Assembly (NCBI GenBank): GCA_964017145.1
Contig: OZ024846.1
Location: forward strand, 310,001 to 374,000
Origin: Agrocybe praecox
Lineage: Eukaryota; Basidiomycota; Agaricomycetes; Agaricales; Agrocybaceae
Direction of reading: 5' to 3'
Length of the DNA stretch: 64,000 bases
The position numbers and the translations under genes were made by a program. The notes under the pieces are model-generated. The model made no database searches. It was not told where the DNA came from and saw only the letters and a program-made list of their open reading frames with translations. Below are positions 22,544-33,424 of the stretch, piece after piece (the stretch's first letter is position 1; each line of letters begins with the position of its first letter).

Positions 22544-23158
22544 GCGGCACGCTCAATAAAGTGCATCACGTGACGCTTTGCGATGATTCCATCGGTATCT
22601 GAACTTTTCAGTTGAATTTTGATTTCTCAACGATTCCTTAACAAGTTTCAGCTTTAGGTTCTTTCCCAAACTGAGGAGATTGGAACGGCGCATACTGTTC
22701 AGGAAGCACTTACACGCTGAGGAACATTCTATTACTGAGGGAACCCGCTCTCGATACTCTAGATAAATATAAATCGGTCTTTTCGAAGAATGGCTACCAT
22801 TCACTATCAATCCCTTCTTGAAACAGCTCACGACAATGTTGACAAGTTCTTGGACATACTTCTGCATGGACCTGCGATGGGGGATTCTCGGGGCTGATCA
22901 TAACTAGCAAAAGGTCGTGCGACACGTTAAGAGAAGCTTTGTCTATAGCAAAGTAACGGGATATCGGAGGACTGTATAAGTGAGGAATTACTTGGTATCT
23001 TCGGGGCGTTCAAACTTCATGGCCTGACGATGTTTCTCAGGTGGATGGTGTGATATCCTGTTTTACGTGGTTGGGGATGCCATGGGGACTGCGGAATCTG
23101 AAGTCTTTGATGAATTCAAAAATTTAGGACTTTGGGCAGCCCATATTCAAGGACAGCC

Positions 23159-23244
23159 ATACGTTTATAGTCATGTGGGGCACAGACGCGTCGCGTCCCC
23201 AGCGTCCCTCATTAAGTATATAAATAGCCCCTGGTGGTTCGGAA
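23159..23244 (+). repeat. second copy of the CAGACGCGTCGCGTC/TATAAATAGCCCC repeat
   Basis: Direct-orientation partner of 19130-19202: identical ATACGTTTATAGTCATGTGG start, core at 23183-23197, then TATATAAATAGCCCC and GGTGGTTCGGAA. It has about 15 extra bases between the two halves. The two copies flank the amidohydrolase gene at a distance of about 4 kb. Confidence 0.65.
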
Positions 23245-24494
23245 CCATTATCGAGCCTTTCAGGGGTAATTAATGGGCCAGAAATATACAAAAAACCGTG
23301 TCTGCCATGTATAAATTGTTATATGCACCATAACCTTGAACTTATGGTACGAGAGTGGTAATTGAAAGTTACTTCGGCCAGAGTATACACTGTGCGAACC
23401 TGTGGCCATCTGAACTGGCTGAATCATGAGTCAGCGTTAATGAAAGGACATACCGGGTGTTAAATTACATTTGCGCCGTCGAAAGGTGAACTGACAGGCC
23501 AGAGAAATCTTCAGAGGGGCGTCTCCTCGGTCGGTTGAGAGCATAAAAGTTGCAGAAAGCTAGGTGATACTATTTTAACCAATTGAAAGAAGTTATGGAG
23601 CATAGAATAGAACCGCCATTTTGTTACAAAGACCAGAACAGACGATTTATTGTTGAATACTGGTACTGTTCTTTGGGGAAACTATTTAAGGCTTACACAT
23701 GGCTAAGAGGCCACTAGCTGCAGCGCGCGTGATACTAGTCTTGGACATTTCTTTCTAGCTCTGCTACACGGCTTGTTTCCCCTATGATAAATTTCTCGCA
23801 CGATACGACAGGAGGCGACCCACTGCGTAATGGTCATTATATTTCCTTCTCATGCAGCTCTCTAAAACCCCCCGCTCAGGGGTGAACGCCAGTAGAACAT
23901 CTAATCTAATCCCAGCGTGAGAAAGTTGATTACTTAATTTGGCAAAAACACAATGCAAGTTCAGACAAGCGCCCTTCGTTTTTTTCCGACCAATTGTGCC
24001 AACTGTGTTTGCAGAAAACGTCTTTGCACCAGGAATGTCATTGATTTTTCTTTGGATGACATTGAAATAGGCAGGTCAAACAAGACCCACTTTCCTACCG
24101 ACAATCATGAACCATATTTTCGCACCTTTTCTTCGCAACGATTAAATTGACGTGTCCGACTGGACTCCTTTAGTTCGGAGTTTACATCCCGCTTAGTACA
24201 ATTATATAGAGGCCCATAAAACACTCTTCTTGCTCCAAGTAGGCTCGGGGGTACTTGACCCACTGGTAAGTATTCACAACGAATACCGATAGTATCGATT
24301 CTCGGGGATGGTATTATCTTTTGCGTGAGATGGGTTGACGGATAAGAGCCGACGCGTTGGTTTTTGGGGTTCGTTTTATGCTATTCATTCCGCCTGTGTT
24401 GACTTCCTTTTCCTTATAAGATCATCACAATATCATTAAACCTATACCACTTCATTTTCAGTCCTCCCCCTATCACTAACTCCCAAGGCCCATC

Positions 24495-25881
24495 ATGTTT
24501 GACCTCGACCAACCGAAAAGTTCGATACAGCCAACTGGTACAACGCCTGTATTCGATATAGACCAACGGACAGGTTTCATGGCACCTCAGTCTCCTATAG
24601 CTCGATTGCCTACAACATGGGAAGCTTGGGAGAGTGCTTTGGATACCGCTGTCGAAAGAAGAATTCAACTTGGTGATAAGATTGGTTTAACGTCGGTGGA
24701 AGCAGCTGTATCACACTCTTGGAGAAATGACGTTCGCCAGGTGCGTACTATACCAAACTATACTCCTACCCGGATCATATCTAAGGATATTTTAGATGCC
24801 TATCCTCTCTGTTGTTGGGCTTAGTGGCTCCCCAGTTCTCCTGCGGCGGGCACATGTCATTCTAGCGTATACGATGCATTTTTACATTCAAAGCATGCCG
24901 CCAAGCGAAGCCATCATCATTCCTAAATCAATAGGCATTCCCCTCCTGCAAATATCCAAGGAGTTGGACATACCGCCAATCCTAACATTCGCGGATACGG
25001 TTCTCTATAATTGGGATTTCAAGCCGGACGTGGAGCAGAGCGAAGGCACCGTACCCACCTTGGACACCATTCGCACCCAAACGATGTTCACGAATACGAA
25101 AGACGAAGAGGAATTCTATTTGTGTTCTGCCCGCATTGAACTCCGTGGAGTGGAGGTCCTTGAACTCATGCGAGTGACGATGGACGAGACATTTATTGGA
25201 GACGCCCTTGCAGTTCGTCGGATCACAGGCTACCTCCATAAAATCGCAGACGTCATCCAGGAACTCAAATCGCTACTTTTGGACGTGAAACGGCTGTGCG
25301 ACCCTGACATTTACTACAACCAAGTCCGCCCATGGTTCAGAGGAGAAGATTCTTCCCAGAATTGTAGGAAATGGACGTTTGAAGGTCTCGAAGAGTACCC
25401 CGAACTCCGCACGCCCACCGAATTGTCTGGACCGAGTGCAGGGCAAAGCTCCATGGTGCACGTTCTCGATATTTTCCTCGGGGTAGATCACCAGCCAACG
25501 TCTCCCGGAAAATCACCCTTTATGGACCGCATGAAGACATACATGCCTCGGAATCACCGACTCTTCCTCAACCACCTCAAAGCCAATCCTCGACCTCTAC
25601 GATCTTTTGTGACAGATTCAAAGGACACTGAGCTCCTTTCCGCTTACAACCAAGCCGTGACGTCTCTGAAAGAATTCCGTGATTCTCATATCATCATCGC
25701 CACTCTCTATATCATTGGCCCCGCACGAAGAGCCGCGAAACTTGCCTTGGAACAGGCCGGTTCGAGCAAACCGTCCAGTGAAGTTACAGACAAATCAGCT
25801 TTAAAAGGAACAGGCGGGACGGACTTGGTCAAGTTCTTGAAAGACACGCGAACTCGCACGACGGAAGCGCTCATTCAATGA
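24495..25881 (+). CDS. indoleamine 2,3-dioxygenase-like heme protein
   Basis: Two exons, 24495-24740 and 24796-25881, with a 55-nt phase-0 intron that joins WRNDVRQ to MPILSVVGL; 443 residues. The helical domain has LLRRAHVILAY and HFYIQSMPP. The catalytic domain has RNHRLFLNHL, the FRDSHI segment whose His (about residue 380) matches the proximal heme ligand of IDO, and the closing GTGGTDLVKFLKDTRT loop. IDO opens the indole ring of tryptophan to N-formylkynurenine, first step of the kynurenine route to NAD. Fungi carry several divergent IDO paralogues, some with weak tryptophan activity, so true substrate preference is open. Confidence 0.92.
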
Positions 25882-26324
25882 ACTGAACAGTGTTTACTTA
25901 TTTACGTTCCTCATATGCTTATTCATCTTTATATTCATATTGTTAGATCTTTGCCCCAAATATAGACGCAAATCATAAATCAAACGTGGTATCCTCTATA
26001 TATTCGACTTCGCTCTAGACTTCCTGCCCACTGTCTCAAACTCACGTATTTCTGCCCTGGATTACTCTTTCAGATGGAGAAGAATACACTGAATTATATT
26101 GGAAGCTGTCGAAGGGATTTCCCGATGACATTACTTGAACTATTCTTGGTAACAAAAACACCCAAGGCTGACGTGCCCGCCACCTTGATATAACTTCAAA
26201 CATTGGACAACGGTGGGGATGTGCCTGAGTTTGAGTTTGACCAGTTTAAAGCGAAAAGATAGTACTGGCAGCCCACGGTTGGGAAAACCTTGTTGCATCC
26301 TCCTAACAATCAAGTCGGACGAAC
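25882..26324. other. intergenic spacer, IDO 3' flank and promoter of secreted protein gene
   Basis: 443 bp without coding signal. AT-rich at the start (IDO 3' UTR). Confidence 0.45.
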
Positions 26325-27100
26325 ATGCACATCAATAAATTCGCCATCTCCCTCGGGGTTTGGGTCCTATCAGCACTTGCTACCCCTGCTGCAATCGTGA
26401 ACAAGGAAACTCTGGTCAATGTGCGCATCGAAGGAGCCGACAAAACACATTTCGAAGGCTTCATTTTGACCAGAGGCCATAACATAACCACCTCCTTGGG
26501 AGGAAATCATCACTGCGATGGGACGAATAACAACACAAATCCGCACCGTGGACCTACGCCCAATGCCGCCTTAGACGATGTCTCCAAAAAGGCAAAGTTT
26601 AGCTTTGATGGGTACGTTGCAAATTTCGAAATAATCAGTTCATACACCACACTCACTGACCTTACCTTTCCAATTTCGCACTCAGTGCATTCTTTCCCGA
26701 GTTCGACGACTTCCTCATCAGCTCCATAGCTGGAGAATCCAACACCGCAACACAATTCTGGACCATCCTTCTCAACTTCCAGTTCATCCCAGTGGGGGGA
26801 TGTCAACAACAAGTCAAGACCCTCGATAAAATCCTTTTCGCTTTCGACGGCTTTGCCAAGGCTCACGTTTTGGAGCTTTTCGGGCCAACGCCCTTGATTG
26901 CGCACGCCAATCAGCCAGTGGTGTTGACAGTAATCGACGGGTTGACTGGCAATCCCGTTCAAGGTGCGGATGTGCACGGGCAAACGAGCGACGCGAATGG
27001 CAAGGTCTCTGTTACGTTCGTGAAAACGGGTGTCAATGGTGTGAAAGCGGAGAAATCTGACTCTGTGCGCTCCAACCAGTTGGATTTCCTTGTTATTTAA
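26325..27100 (+). CDS. secreted protein, DUF4430-like
   Basis: Two exons, 26325-26611 and 26686-27100 (74-nt intron), giving 233 residues. Residues 1-23 are a signal peptide ending in ATPAA. The body has VNVRIEGADKTHFEG, HHCDGTNN, TPNAALDD, FSFDGAFFPEFDDFLI, TQFWTILLNFQ and VGGCQQQV, the pattern of fungal DUF4430 (transcobalamin-C-like) proteins. The C-terminal part (PVVLTVIDGLTGNPVQGADV...DANGKVSVTF) resembles a carboxypeptidase-regulatory-like or Ig-like beta domain. Two cysteines (in HHCDG and GGCQQ) may pair. Probably extracellular or cell-wall bound; function unknown. Confidence 0.82.
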
Positions 27101-27268
27101 TCAAGTCAGTAAAGGATGGATAATATCAGATACGACCTTCTACATTTGAGTGTATACGAACCAGAAAGCATCTCTACAGAGTGCGGAAATCAGAAGAAAA
27201 AGCAGACCAAACATTCCTTTATTCTATACCCTGGCGGACTGGTACACGTCGGGGAGGTTACTTTACAT

Positions 27269-27375
27269 GGCAAGATGGCCGAGCGGTTAAGGCGTGTGAC
27301 TCAAGCTTAGCTTGCCTGCTTTGGCGGGTCTTCTCATAACGTAATGTTGCGTGGGTTCGAATCCCACTCTTGTCA
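27269..27375 (+). tRNA. tRNA-Leu(CAA) with a 27-nt intron
   Basis: Acceptor stem GGCAAGA pairs with TCTTGTC (27368-27374) with discriminator A. The D arm is GGCCGAGCGGTTAAGGC. Anticodon stem TGTGA (27295-27299) pairs with TCATA (27334-27338) across one G:U. Anticodon CAA is at 27302-27304. The intron is 27306-27332, one base 3' of the anticodon as expected. A class II variable arm follows, then T arm GTGGG-TTCGAAT-CCCAC. A run of five T about five bases after the gene is the pol III terminator. Confidence 0.92.
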
Positions 27376-27378
27376 TCT

Positions 27379-27383
27379 TTTTG
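27379..27383 (+). terminator. pol III T-run terminator of tRNA-Leu
   Basis: TTTTT a few bases after the tRNA 3' end. Confidence 0.7.
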
Positions 27384-27416
27384 CAATTCGCTGAAGAAAT
27401 GACTCTATATGTGCAT

Positions 27417-28367
27417 CTAGTTTGTGCTCTTCATTCCGTCTTTGACAGCCTGCCACGAAGGGCGTTCAGTGATTTCTTGGAACCATCTAAGTTTGTGAAA
27501 ATTTTGAAATCATGAGCAACGAGGCAAACTTTGCTTATTTTCAATCACGAACCTTGAGACGTTTGGATGAGACGCAAGAGCGTCAGCGCCCGCGATTGAC
27601 AGACCAACACCGACTGGTAGATGGAACAAATCAATGATTGTTAACTCCTAGCCGTCGGTCATTATAATTGAATATATAAATCATTGACCAGGACGATGCT
27701 CAACTCACATTTCCAGCGACATATTTCTGCTTCGACAAGATAATCTCATACACGTCCAGTTTTGCAGATAGTTCTTTATCGAGTGTTTTTACTAATGCAT
27801 AATCAGGTTCGAGTCCTGCCCTCCTACACCGTCAAAAAAAGGTCAGAACTGGTTCGAAAAAGAAAGTCTAGATAGTGCAAGTGTGTTCGTAGGTATATAG
27901 ACGTATGTGCTTACTTTCTCGGACCATATGCCCTCCAGATTTGCGAGGCGTAAAAGTCGAAATTCGCAAATTCGCTAGATGCGGCCTGTTCGAAGATAGC
28001 CTTTTTCTGTAGGTCACCATTGAGGGGGAGGAGGGGTGTTCCTTGGTCCGCGTATTTCTCTGCGATGTAGCGCCCAATTGCACGACTTTCGTAGACTAAA
28101 AAGCCATCGTCGTCCTGGTCAAATCAGAATATTATATTTGGAGTTGAGAACAAAGTTATTAGGTTCATGGAGTAATAAACGAATGATAGTACGCACGAGA
28201 AGAGGCATCTGCCCGAAAGGGTGCTTTGCGATGTATTCAGGGGATTTCTGCTCCCGATTCGCGGTGTCAACGACAACAAATTCGAAGGGAACACCCTTCT
28301 CTAGGAGAACAACAGCTGCGCGCTTGGTTGCAGTCGAATGGTGTGCTCCGTATAGTTTAACGACCAT
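27417..28367 (-). CDS. glutathione S-transferase
   Basis: Five exons: 28367-28197, 28114-27915, 27823-27709, 27647-27553, 27486-27417; 216 residues. Exon sizes 171, 200, 115, 95, 70 nt parallel the array at 1-3315, so it is a more distant paralogue with the same gene structure. N-terminal half: MVVKLYG, HPFGQMPLL (cis-Pro) and DDDGFLVYESRAIGRYIA. C-terminal half: KQKYVAGN and LTIIDLFHLPVG. A TATAAATA box lies about 90 bp upstream of the start. Exons 1 and 2 and the upstream flank were copied, together with the NLR gene behind it, to 34051-34457, where they form a pseudogene. Confidence 0.92.
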
Positions 28368-28818
28368 ATTGTCAATGATTAGTAATGAGAAAATGAGAAG
28401 AGAGGTGAGAAAGTCCTTTCAAGTTGTTATGTTTTTAGTCGTCTATATTTACGCTCATATTTATACTGGACTACGATTAGATATTTTGGATATGATGACT
28501 ACAAGACGTTGAATTCCGTTTTTGCAGGAGTTTAGAACGCAAATTTAATCATCACACTCGCAAGCATTGTGATTTAAATGACGTCTATGTCATATTCACG
28601 TACCAGAACCCCGACCCTAGCAATTGGCGCTTGGCGCGGTTCTTTATCCGAATAAGCGATCAACTACAAGGAGGAATCTTACTCATAAAGCAAAGAAACA
28701 CGAAAAGCTTAGAGTATTCAAATACATGAAAACAGTTTAATTTGTAACTTTTGGTAACTATCAAACGAGAATGCTCGAGAAAGCTATTGTATGTGCAGAC
28801 TAAATAAATTCTGAACGC
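28368..28818. other. promoter of GST and 3' flank of NLR copy 1
   Basis: Non-coding, 451 bp. Contains TATAAATA (28458-28465, minus) for the GST. The whole stretch has a diverged duplicate at about 34458-35000. Confidence 0.5.
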
Positions 28819-31800
28819 TTAAAACTGCTTTAAACGGGAAATAAAAGCTGTCAACCTTGTTTTCCACGGCACTCGAATGTCGGGGACCTTTGGGGGAGAT
28901 TGATAGACTACGACCCAATCACCCATCTAAAAAGGGAAGAGAGGTTAATAAGATTATCTTGATCCAAGTTCATTAGAAGACCGACCTCATACAATTCCGA
29001 GACCAAATTAGGCCTAGCATCAGGGTCATGAAAGTCGGCGGAAGCCTGACATTCCTATTATCACAATGGAAAGCATTCGTAAAGGTGTAGGCATTAAGCT
29101 GAGACAGGCGATTTTACCTTCACATAGTCGTCAATCGCCTTTTCTGTCTTGCGGAATTTAGAAACAAGTGTGGCGTCCCGGGGCGTTTCTAACCCAAACT
29201 CCCATATTCTGAAACGGAAATCTACATTCTCTTGGGAATGCAGCAAACTAGTGTCGATGTTATCAATGTCACGTTTTTCTTCCAGTTTGAGTGGATTGTC
29301 CTTCAAGAATGAGCAGAAGTCTGTATCGTTGGCCGCTTCATTTAGAACTAGGAGAATTGTATCAAGGCAATGATTAAGAAATGAGTCCGCCATGGAGAGG
29401 AAGAGAACCCTAAATCAAAAGACGTCAGAAAGGGAAATCTTATTGACTCCTGCGAGTAAAATCCGAGATTACCTCGTCGTTAAAATTGTAATAAGTATCT
29501 TTCCCAGTCTTGTCATGCTGCTTTTGTCGACGTATAACCTCCCAGACCGCTTTTTATTGCGGAAAAAATCGCATAATAATGGGGTTTCGCCTGAGAAAAC
29601 AGCAAATAGTCCTGTCGTAAACTTAACCACATTAAGCGCAGAGGTGAACTGCTCGAGAGCAATAGGCTTATTGCTTGTGTGGCTTATCGCGGTAAAATCG
29701 GCGAGGAATACAACAGGGCTGCATAGAACCAGGGCCACAGCTTCCGAGCGAACGACACTCGCGGTATTGCCCAAGGCGAACGAAGTAAAAAGGAGGGACC
29801 ACACCGAAGAGTTATTCCTCCAAAATTTTAAATACTTAGCCAGCCATTTATCAAAGCTTGTCACGAACTGAGAATAGAGACTCAGACTCGAAGCAGGTCG
29901 ATCCTGACCAAAAAGAACATAGTCCATATTAAGCATAAATCCATGAATTCCATGAATTCCATGAATAGGTGATTTACCTGGCTCTTTAACCAGTAGTAGA
30001 CTTCGTGTATAGCATCCCTCCCGAACCCATTATCGTCGGTCCGCGAGATAAGGGAAACAATAACTTCGCTTGACCGTAATCTGTGTCCCTGTAGAGCAGC
30101 AAACCATTCACTAAAATCGAAGAGATGAAGTGTTTTATATAGGTTCGAGTCAAGCAATGTGGATCTAACACAATGTTCTGCCAAATGCGAGACGCTATAC
30201 TGGTAAAGGTGCTCAATCCGTGGCCTCTCTGTTGTTCGGTCAGCAAATGTCCATCCATGATATAGCAAGTGAAACTTACTTTCTATCCAATGGCAACAAC
30301 GTATGGCGAAAGCCGCGTGTGCGCTTTCGCCTTTTATGTATAATTCTTTCGAACGATCCTTGTCAAGCAGGAAATCCACAATAGATTCGTGATGTAGACC
30401 GATATCTGGTTAAATAAATGGTAAATTCCATTTTTTGACAGTGTTCTTTATGTATTTACTTGAGATATGACTCACGAGACTTGTAATTCATCGGCGAGAC
30501 AAAAAGAGGTTGTGATATGTGGAAATGAGGTGCAGAATGTATATCAGCCAAAGTCTCTGGTATAGCCGCGTTGTCGACAATGGCTCGAGGACTGAAGCCA
30601 TCAAATGCAGGCATGTCAAAAAGGGAGTGTAAATCTGTCAATAGAACCCGTGCTTCACCCTCGGACAGCCCAACAAACATTTCAAGTGGCCTGGGCTGCC
30701 TCAGATAATGGCCAGCGGGCAGAAGAATAATGAACGCTATGAGCTTCATGGTACCATCCCTAACATTCTCCGCCGAAGAGAATACACCAGTAAATAGCTC
30801 GTCCATTTCTGCGAATGGTGAGTCTTGATCACTGTTTTTGCGGAGCCCACGGACGACTTCCAGTCTTTCGTTGGGGAGATGTCGAGCTGAAGATACAAAC
30901 CGCATGATCACTGTGGCATATATGAATTGGCCGGACGCGCATTTGACGATATAGAAAATATCGTGGCCCGTTGGCCAGTTTTCGAGGGCTCCCCGTGCCG
31001 TATGTTTCTCTTTGATTTTTCTAAACTGCGCTATAAGAAATCTTTCGATATCCTGGTCAGCTTTGTAGTCTTTTAGATCAATCCTTCGAGTGATATCGTG
31101 TGTCGCAGTGTCGTCGAATCCATCCCTAATCTCGTGCTCTGGCCTGCTAGAGATAAGAAACCGCAGGGGAATAGAGGTTTTCTGCAACGTAGCAGAGATT
31201 GCTGATATCAGTCGATTGTGTGTTTTGCGATTGCGTAACTCGTCCAATCCGTCGATAACCACCAAGAAATGCTCCTGCTTGATGTCGGCTCGCATAACAT
31301 TGGAGAGAGGTCCGCTGATGAGAGTGTCGATTTGAGTCTCCATTGAGCGGGAGAATATAAGTGGATCCCGCTCAATGGCATGGATTACATCCTGTTCTAT
31401 CTCTGGAAAGAATTTCATGATTTGGAAAGCGATAGTCGGTATGACCTTTGTGGCATCACTACAGCCTTCATCCTCCCTTGAGCAGAAGAAAGTTGCCGCC
31501 AGGAGTCCGCCTTTATCACTCCATTTAGCAAAACTTCCAGCTATACTTGATTTTCCGGATCCTGCAGGGCCATACATCCATATAATAGGCTTTTCAGTAG
31601 AATTAGACAGCGCCCAATCCTTTAACTCTCTCATAACAGCCCCGCGAGTGGTTTCATCGCACTTCAGTGGCGGTAACGACATCCTAGAACGACTGTACCC
31701 AGCGTCACGTTCGATACTATCCCAGAGTAAGTTGAATCCTTTACAAGCAAGTCAGACAATCATTATATGGTCGCAAAAAAGAGAGCGCACCCTTGACGCC

Positions 31801-31951
31801 CTTCCATTGGTTGTAAACATTTAAACTACCCTCTACAATGTTGACCATATGACCATTAATGTGGACGTCATTTCCCTGCGACTGTTACAGGGATTTTGAG
31901 TCAGGGTAGATGGCAAATATCGTATCATATTGCACTTACTATTACCGACAT
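28819..31951 (-). CDS. NACHT-domain NLR (STAND NTPase), copy 1
   Basis: Eight exons: 31951-31940 (12 nt), 31881-31791, 31738-30476, 30405-29978, 29903-29473, 29409-29118, 29045-28986, 28926-28819; 894 residues. Residues 5-28 form a short Gly/Asn/Val motif (SQGNDVHINGHMVNIVEG) like those at the front of agaric NLRs. Then LLWDSIERDAGY, CDETTRGAV, and the NACHT module: Walker A GPAGSGKSS (Lys about 97), FFCSRE, Walker B LVVIDGLDEL, and SSRPEHEI. Next comes a winged-helix region with GLHHESIVDFL. The C-terminal 400 residues show no TPR, ankyrin or WD repeats and no family I know. NLRs sense a ligand and signal by nucleotide-driven oligomerisation, in fungi often in incompatibility or defence; the ligand here is unknown. 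Confidence 0.9.
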
Positions 31952-32815
31952 GACGGACGTTCGTGGCAAGCGCTTCAGACGTGTGCCTTTTATATACTTA
32001 CGGTGAGAAGCAGAGTAGCACGACCGTGGGAGGTATATGCATGTATCGAGTCATCGAAAATGGGGCTTCTTGGTAAATTATTTTTGCTTGCACTGCTTAT
32101 CACTGCAATGTGCTATATTCGCAATAATCCTATCAGATCATAGAGGGGCTGTGCTATAAGCTGGAAAAGTACCTTCGGAAGTTGGGAAGAGACCCAAACT
32201 TCATCACTAGCTAGGTAATTTATTTTGTTTTTCCAAAAGCTGAATATAACAGAACTGGTCAGATGCAGGGCCAAACGCTGCAACAAATCTTAAACCACAT
32301 ACACTACGGCCCACAAATGCACCTCAAGCCTAAAACATATATAATCCGCACACCACTAAAAACATTGAATCTTGCCGAACAGGCAAGCCAGCAGCCCAAG
32401 GTAAAGTACAGGTGACTGTTGAGGTAAAGAAGGCTGGGTCAGCCTGGGTGAGGCGATGATGATCACGGAAGGTGCCCACAGCTGCCCAGCTAGATGACAA
32501 TAAGATAATTTCGTGTTAATAAGTTCTGGAAAAAAATATTCTAAAAGTATGTACTCACAATCTTGAAAGGTCTTTGGAAATTGGAATAGCGGTCATACTG
32601 AACTAGGTCATGTGACTGTCGCGAAAGCATTAATCCCGAGGGCCGACAACGCGTAAACGTTCGAACGGGAAAGGAGAGTAAGCCGCCAAAGACCTAAGCA
32701 CTAAGCATTTGGGTGATAGTCGAGGCGAACGGATCCGGAGGCCCTGTTGCCGTACTATATACCAAAGCACAGGGTAGCAGGGAGGAATAAAGAATGAACT
32801 GTAACGTTCGACTTA
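31952..32815. other. NLR copy 1 5' flank, end of first duplication unit
   Basis: Non-coding. Sequence to about 32690 is a diverged duplicate of 38073-39120, including ATATATAATCCGCACACCA and GTGACTGTCGCGAAAG. At about 32700-32815 it passes into the inverted F-box fragment. Confidence 0.55.
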
Positions 32816-33424
32816 CTGTACGGATTGGTGGAGGATGTTCAGAGCGAGGGTATTTGGCATGCGAGTATGTAGTCACTTCTGAGTGTATCGGCTGAGGACG
32901 CGGCTGATGATGAAGAGCGAGGTCTCGTCGAGCGTGCTGCTCGTGGAAGCATGAGGCGTGTACAGGGAGAGGATGGACCCGACTTTGGGCGTGATGTGAT
33001 CAAGGAGGACAGCACACGATGTTGGGTGGTCGCTGACGCTGATTTGTTCCAGATGCGAAAGGGAGACGCGCGCAGGTAGCGTACTATCTGGCCATGAGAG
33101 ATCAGGCCTTCAGGGACTGGGTATATGGAGTATAATAATGCGAAGGTTTCGAGCTGCGGCATTTTCCCTAAGACTTGCAGCCACCTCGAGACGGACATGG
33201 ACCTGAGGTACGATACGTCCAAATGTCGTATTTGTGAAAACCAGTCCAGATCATTGGCGAAGGAGCTGAGCTTTCAAGAAGTAAATGAATGCAGCCTCGG
33301 CGCATCATTTCCAAATATTGGCTGGGGATCCCTGGTCTCTGACGAATGCTTCAAATATAAATCGTCTGTTGTGCGAAACCGAAACAGCTTGAGCGCTGGA
33401 TTTGGCGTGTAGAATGTATCCCAG
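32816..33424 (-). pseudogene. inverted fragment of F-box gene (parent at 40328-41986)
   Basis: On the minus strand this matches about 40795-41402 of the intact gene: STWDTFYTPNPALKLFRFRTTDD, DLDWFSQIRHLDVSYLRS and LLYSIYPVP. It lacks the F-box itself and the C-terminus. After YPVP it carries an 8-bp insertion relative to the parent (CCTGA duplicated around AGG, near 33107-33114), which breaks the frame; the form is reminiscent of a transposon excision footprint. The fragment is joined at about 33424 to the 3' flank of a SLATT gene copy. No promoter or start is present, so it is a relic. Confidence 0.85.

Larger units (their letters stand above)
20867..24494. other. 3.6-kb gene-poor region
   Basis: No supported protein-coding gene. 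Carries a lone CAGACGCGTCGCGTC core at 22529-22543 and the full repeat copy at 23159-23244. A 104-codon minus-strand frame at 22553-22867 has no recognisable family. Base composition is AT-rich, like decayed intergenic or repeat-derived DNA. Confidence 0.45.

Noticed and set aside
22553..22867. 104-codon minus-strand frame
   Set aside because: No recognisable family, no splice partners, sits in repeat-bearing gene-poor DNA.
19130..23244. LTR pair of a retrotransposon
   Set aside because: The direct repeats are under 100 bp, lack TG...CA ends and a primer-binding site, and enclose a normal intron-bearing gene.
23067..23273. 68-codon plus-strand frame
   Set aside because: Runs through the CAGACGCGTCGCGTC repeat; reads as non-coding repeat.
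28036..28512. 158-codon plus-strand frame
   Set aside because: Antisense to GST exons 1-2; shadow.
29392..29871. 159-codon plus-strand frame, repeated at 35538-36017
   Set aside because: Apparent conservation is only because both are antisense to duplicated NLR exons; the sense strand has the clean intron-exon chain.
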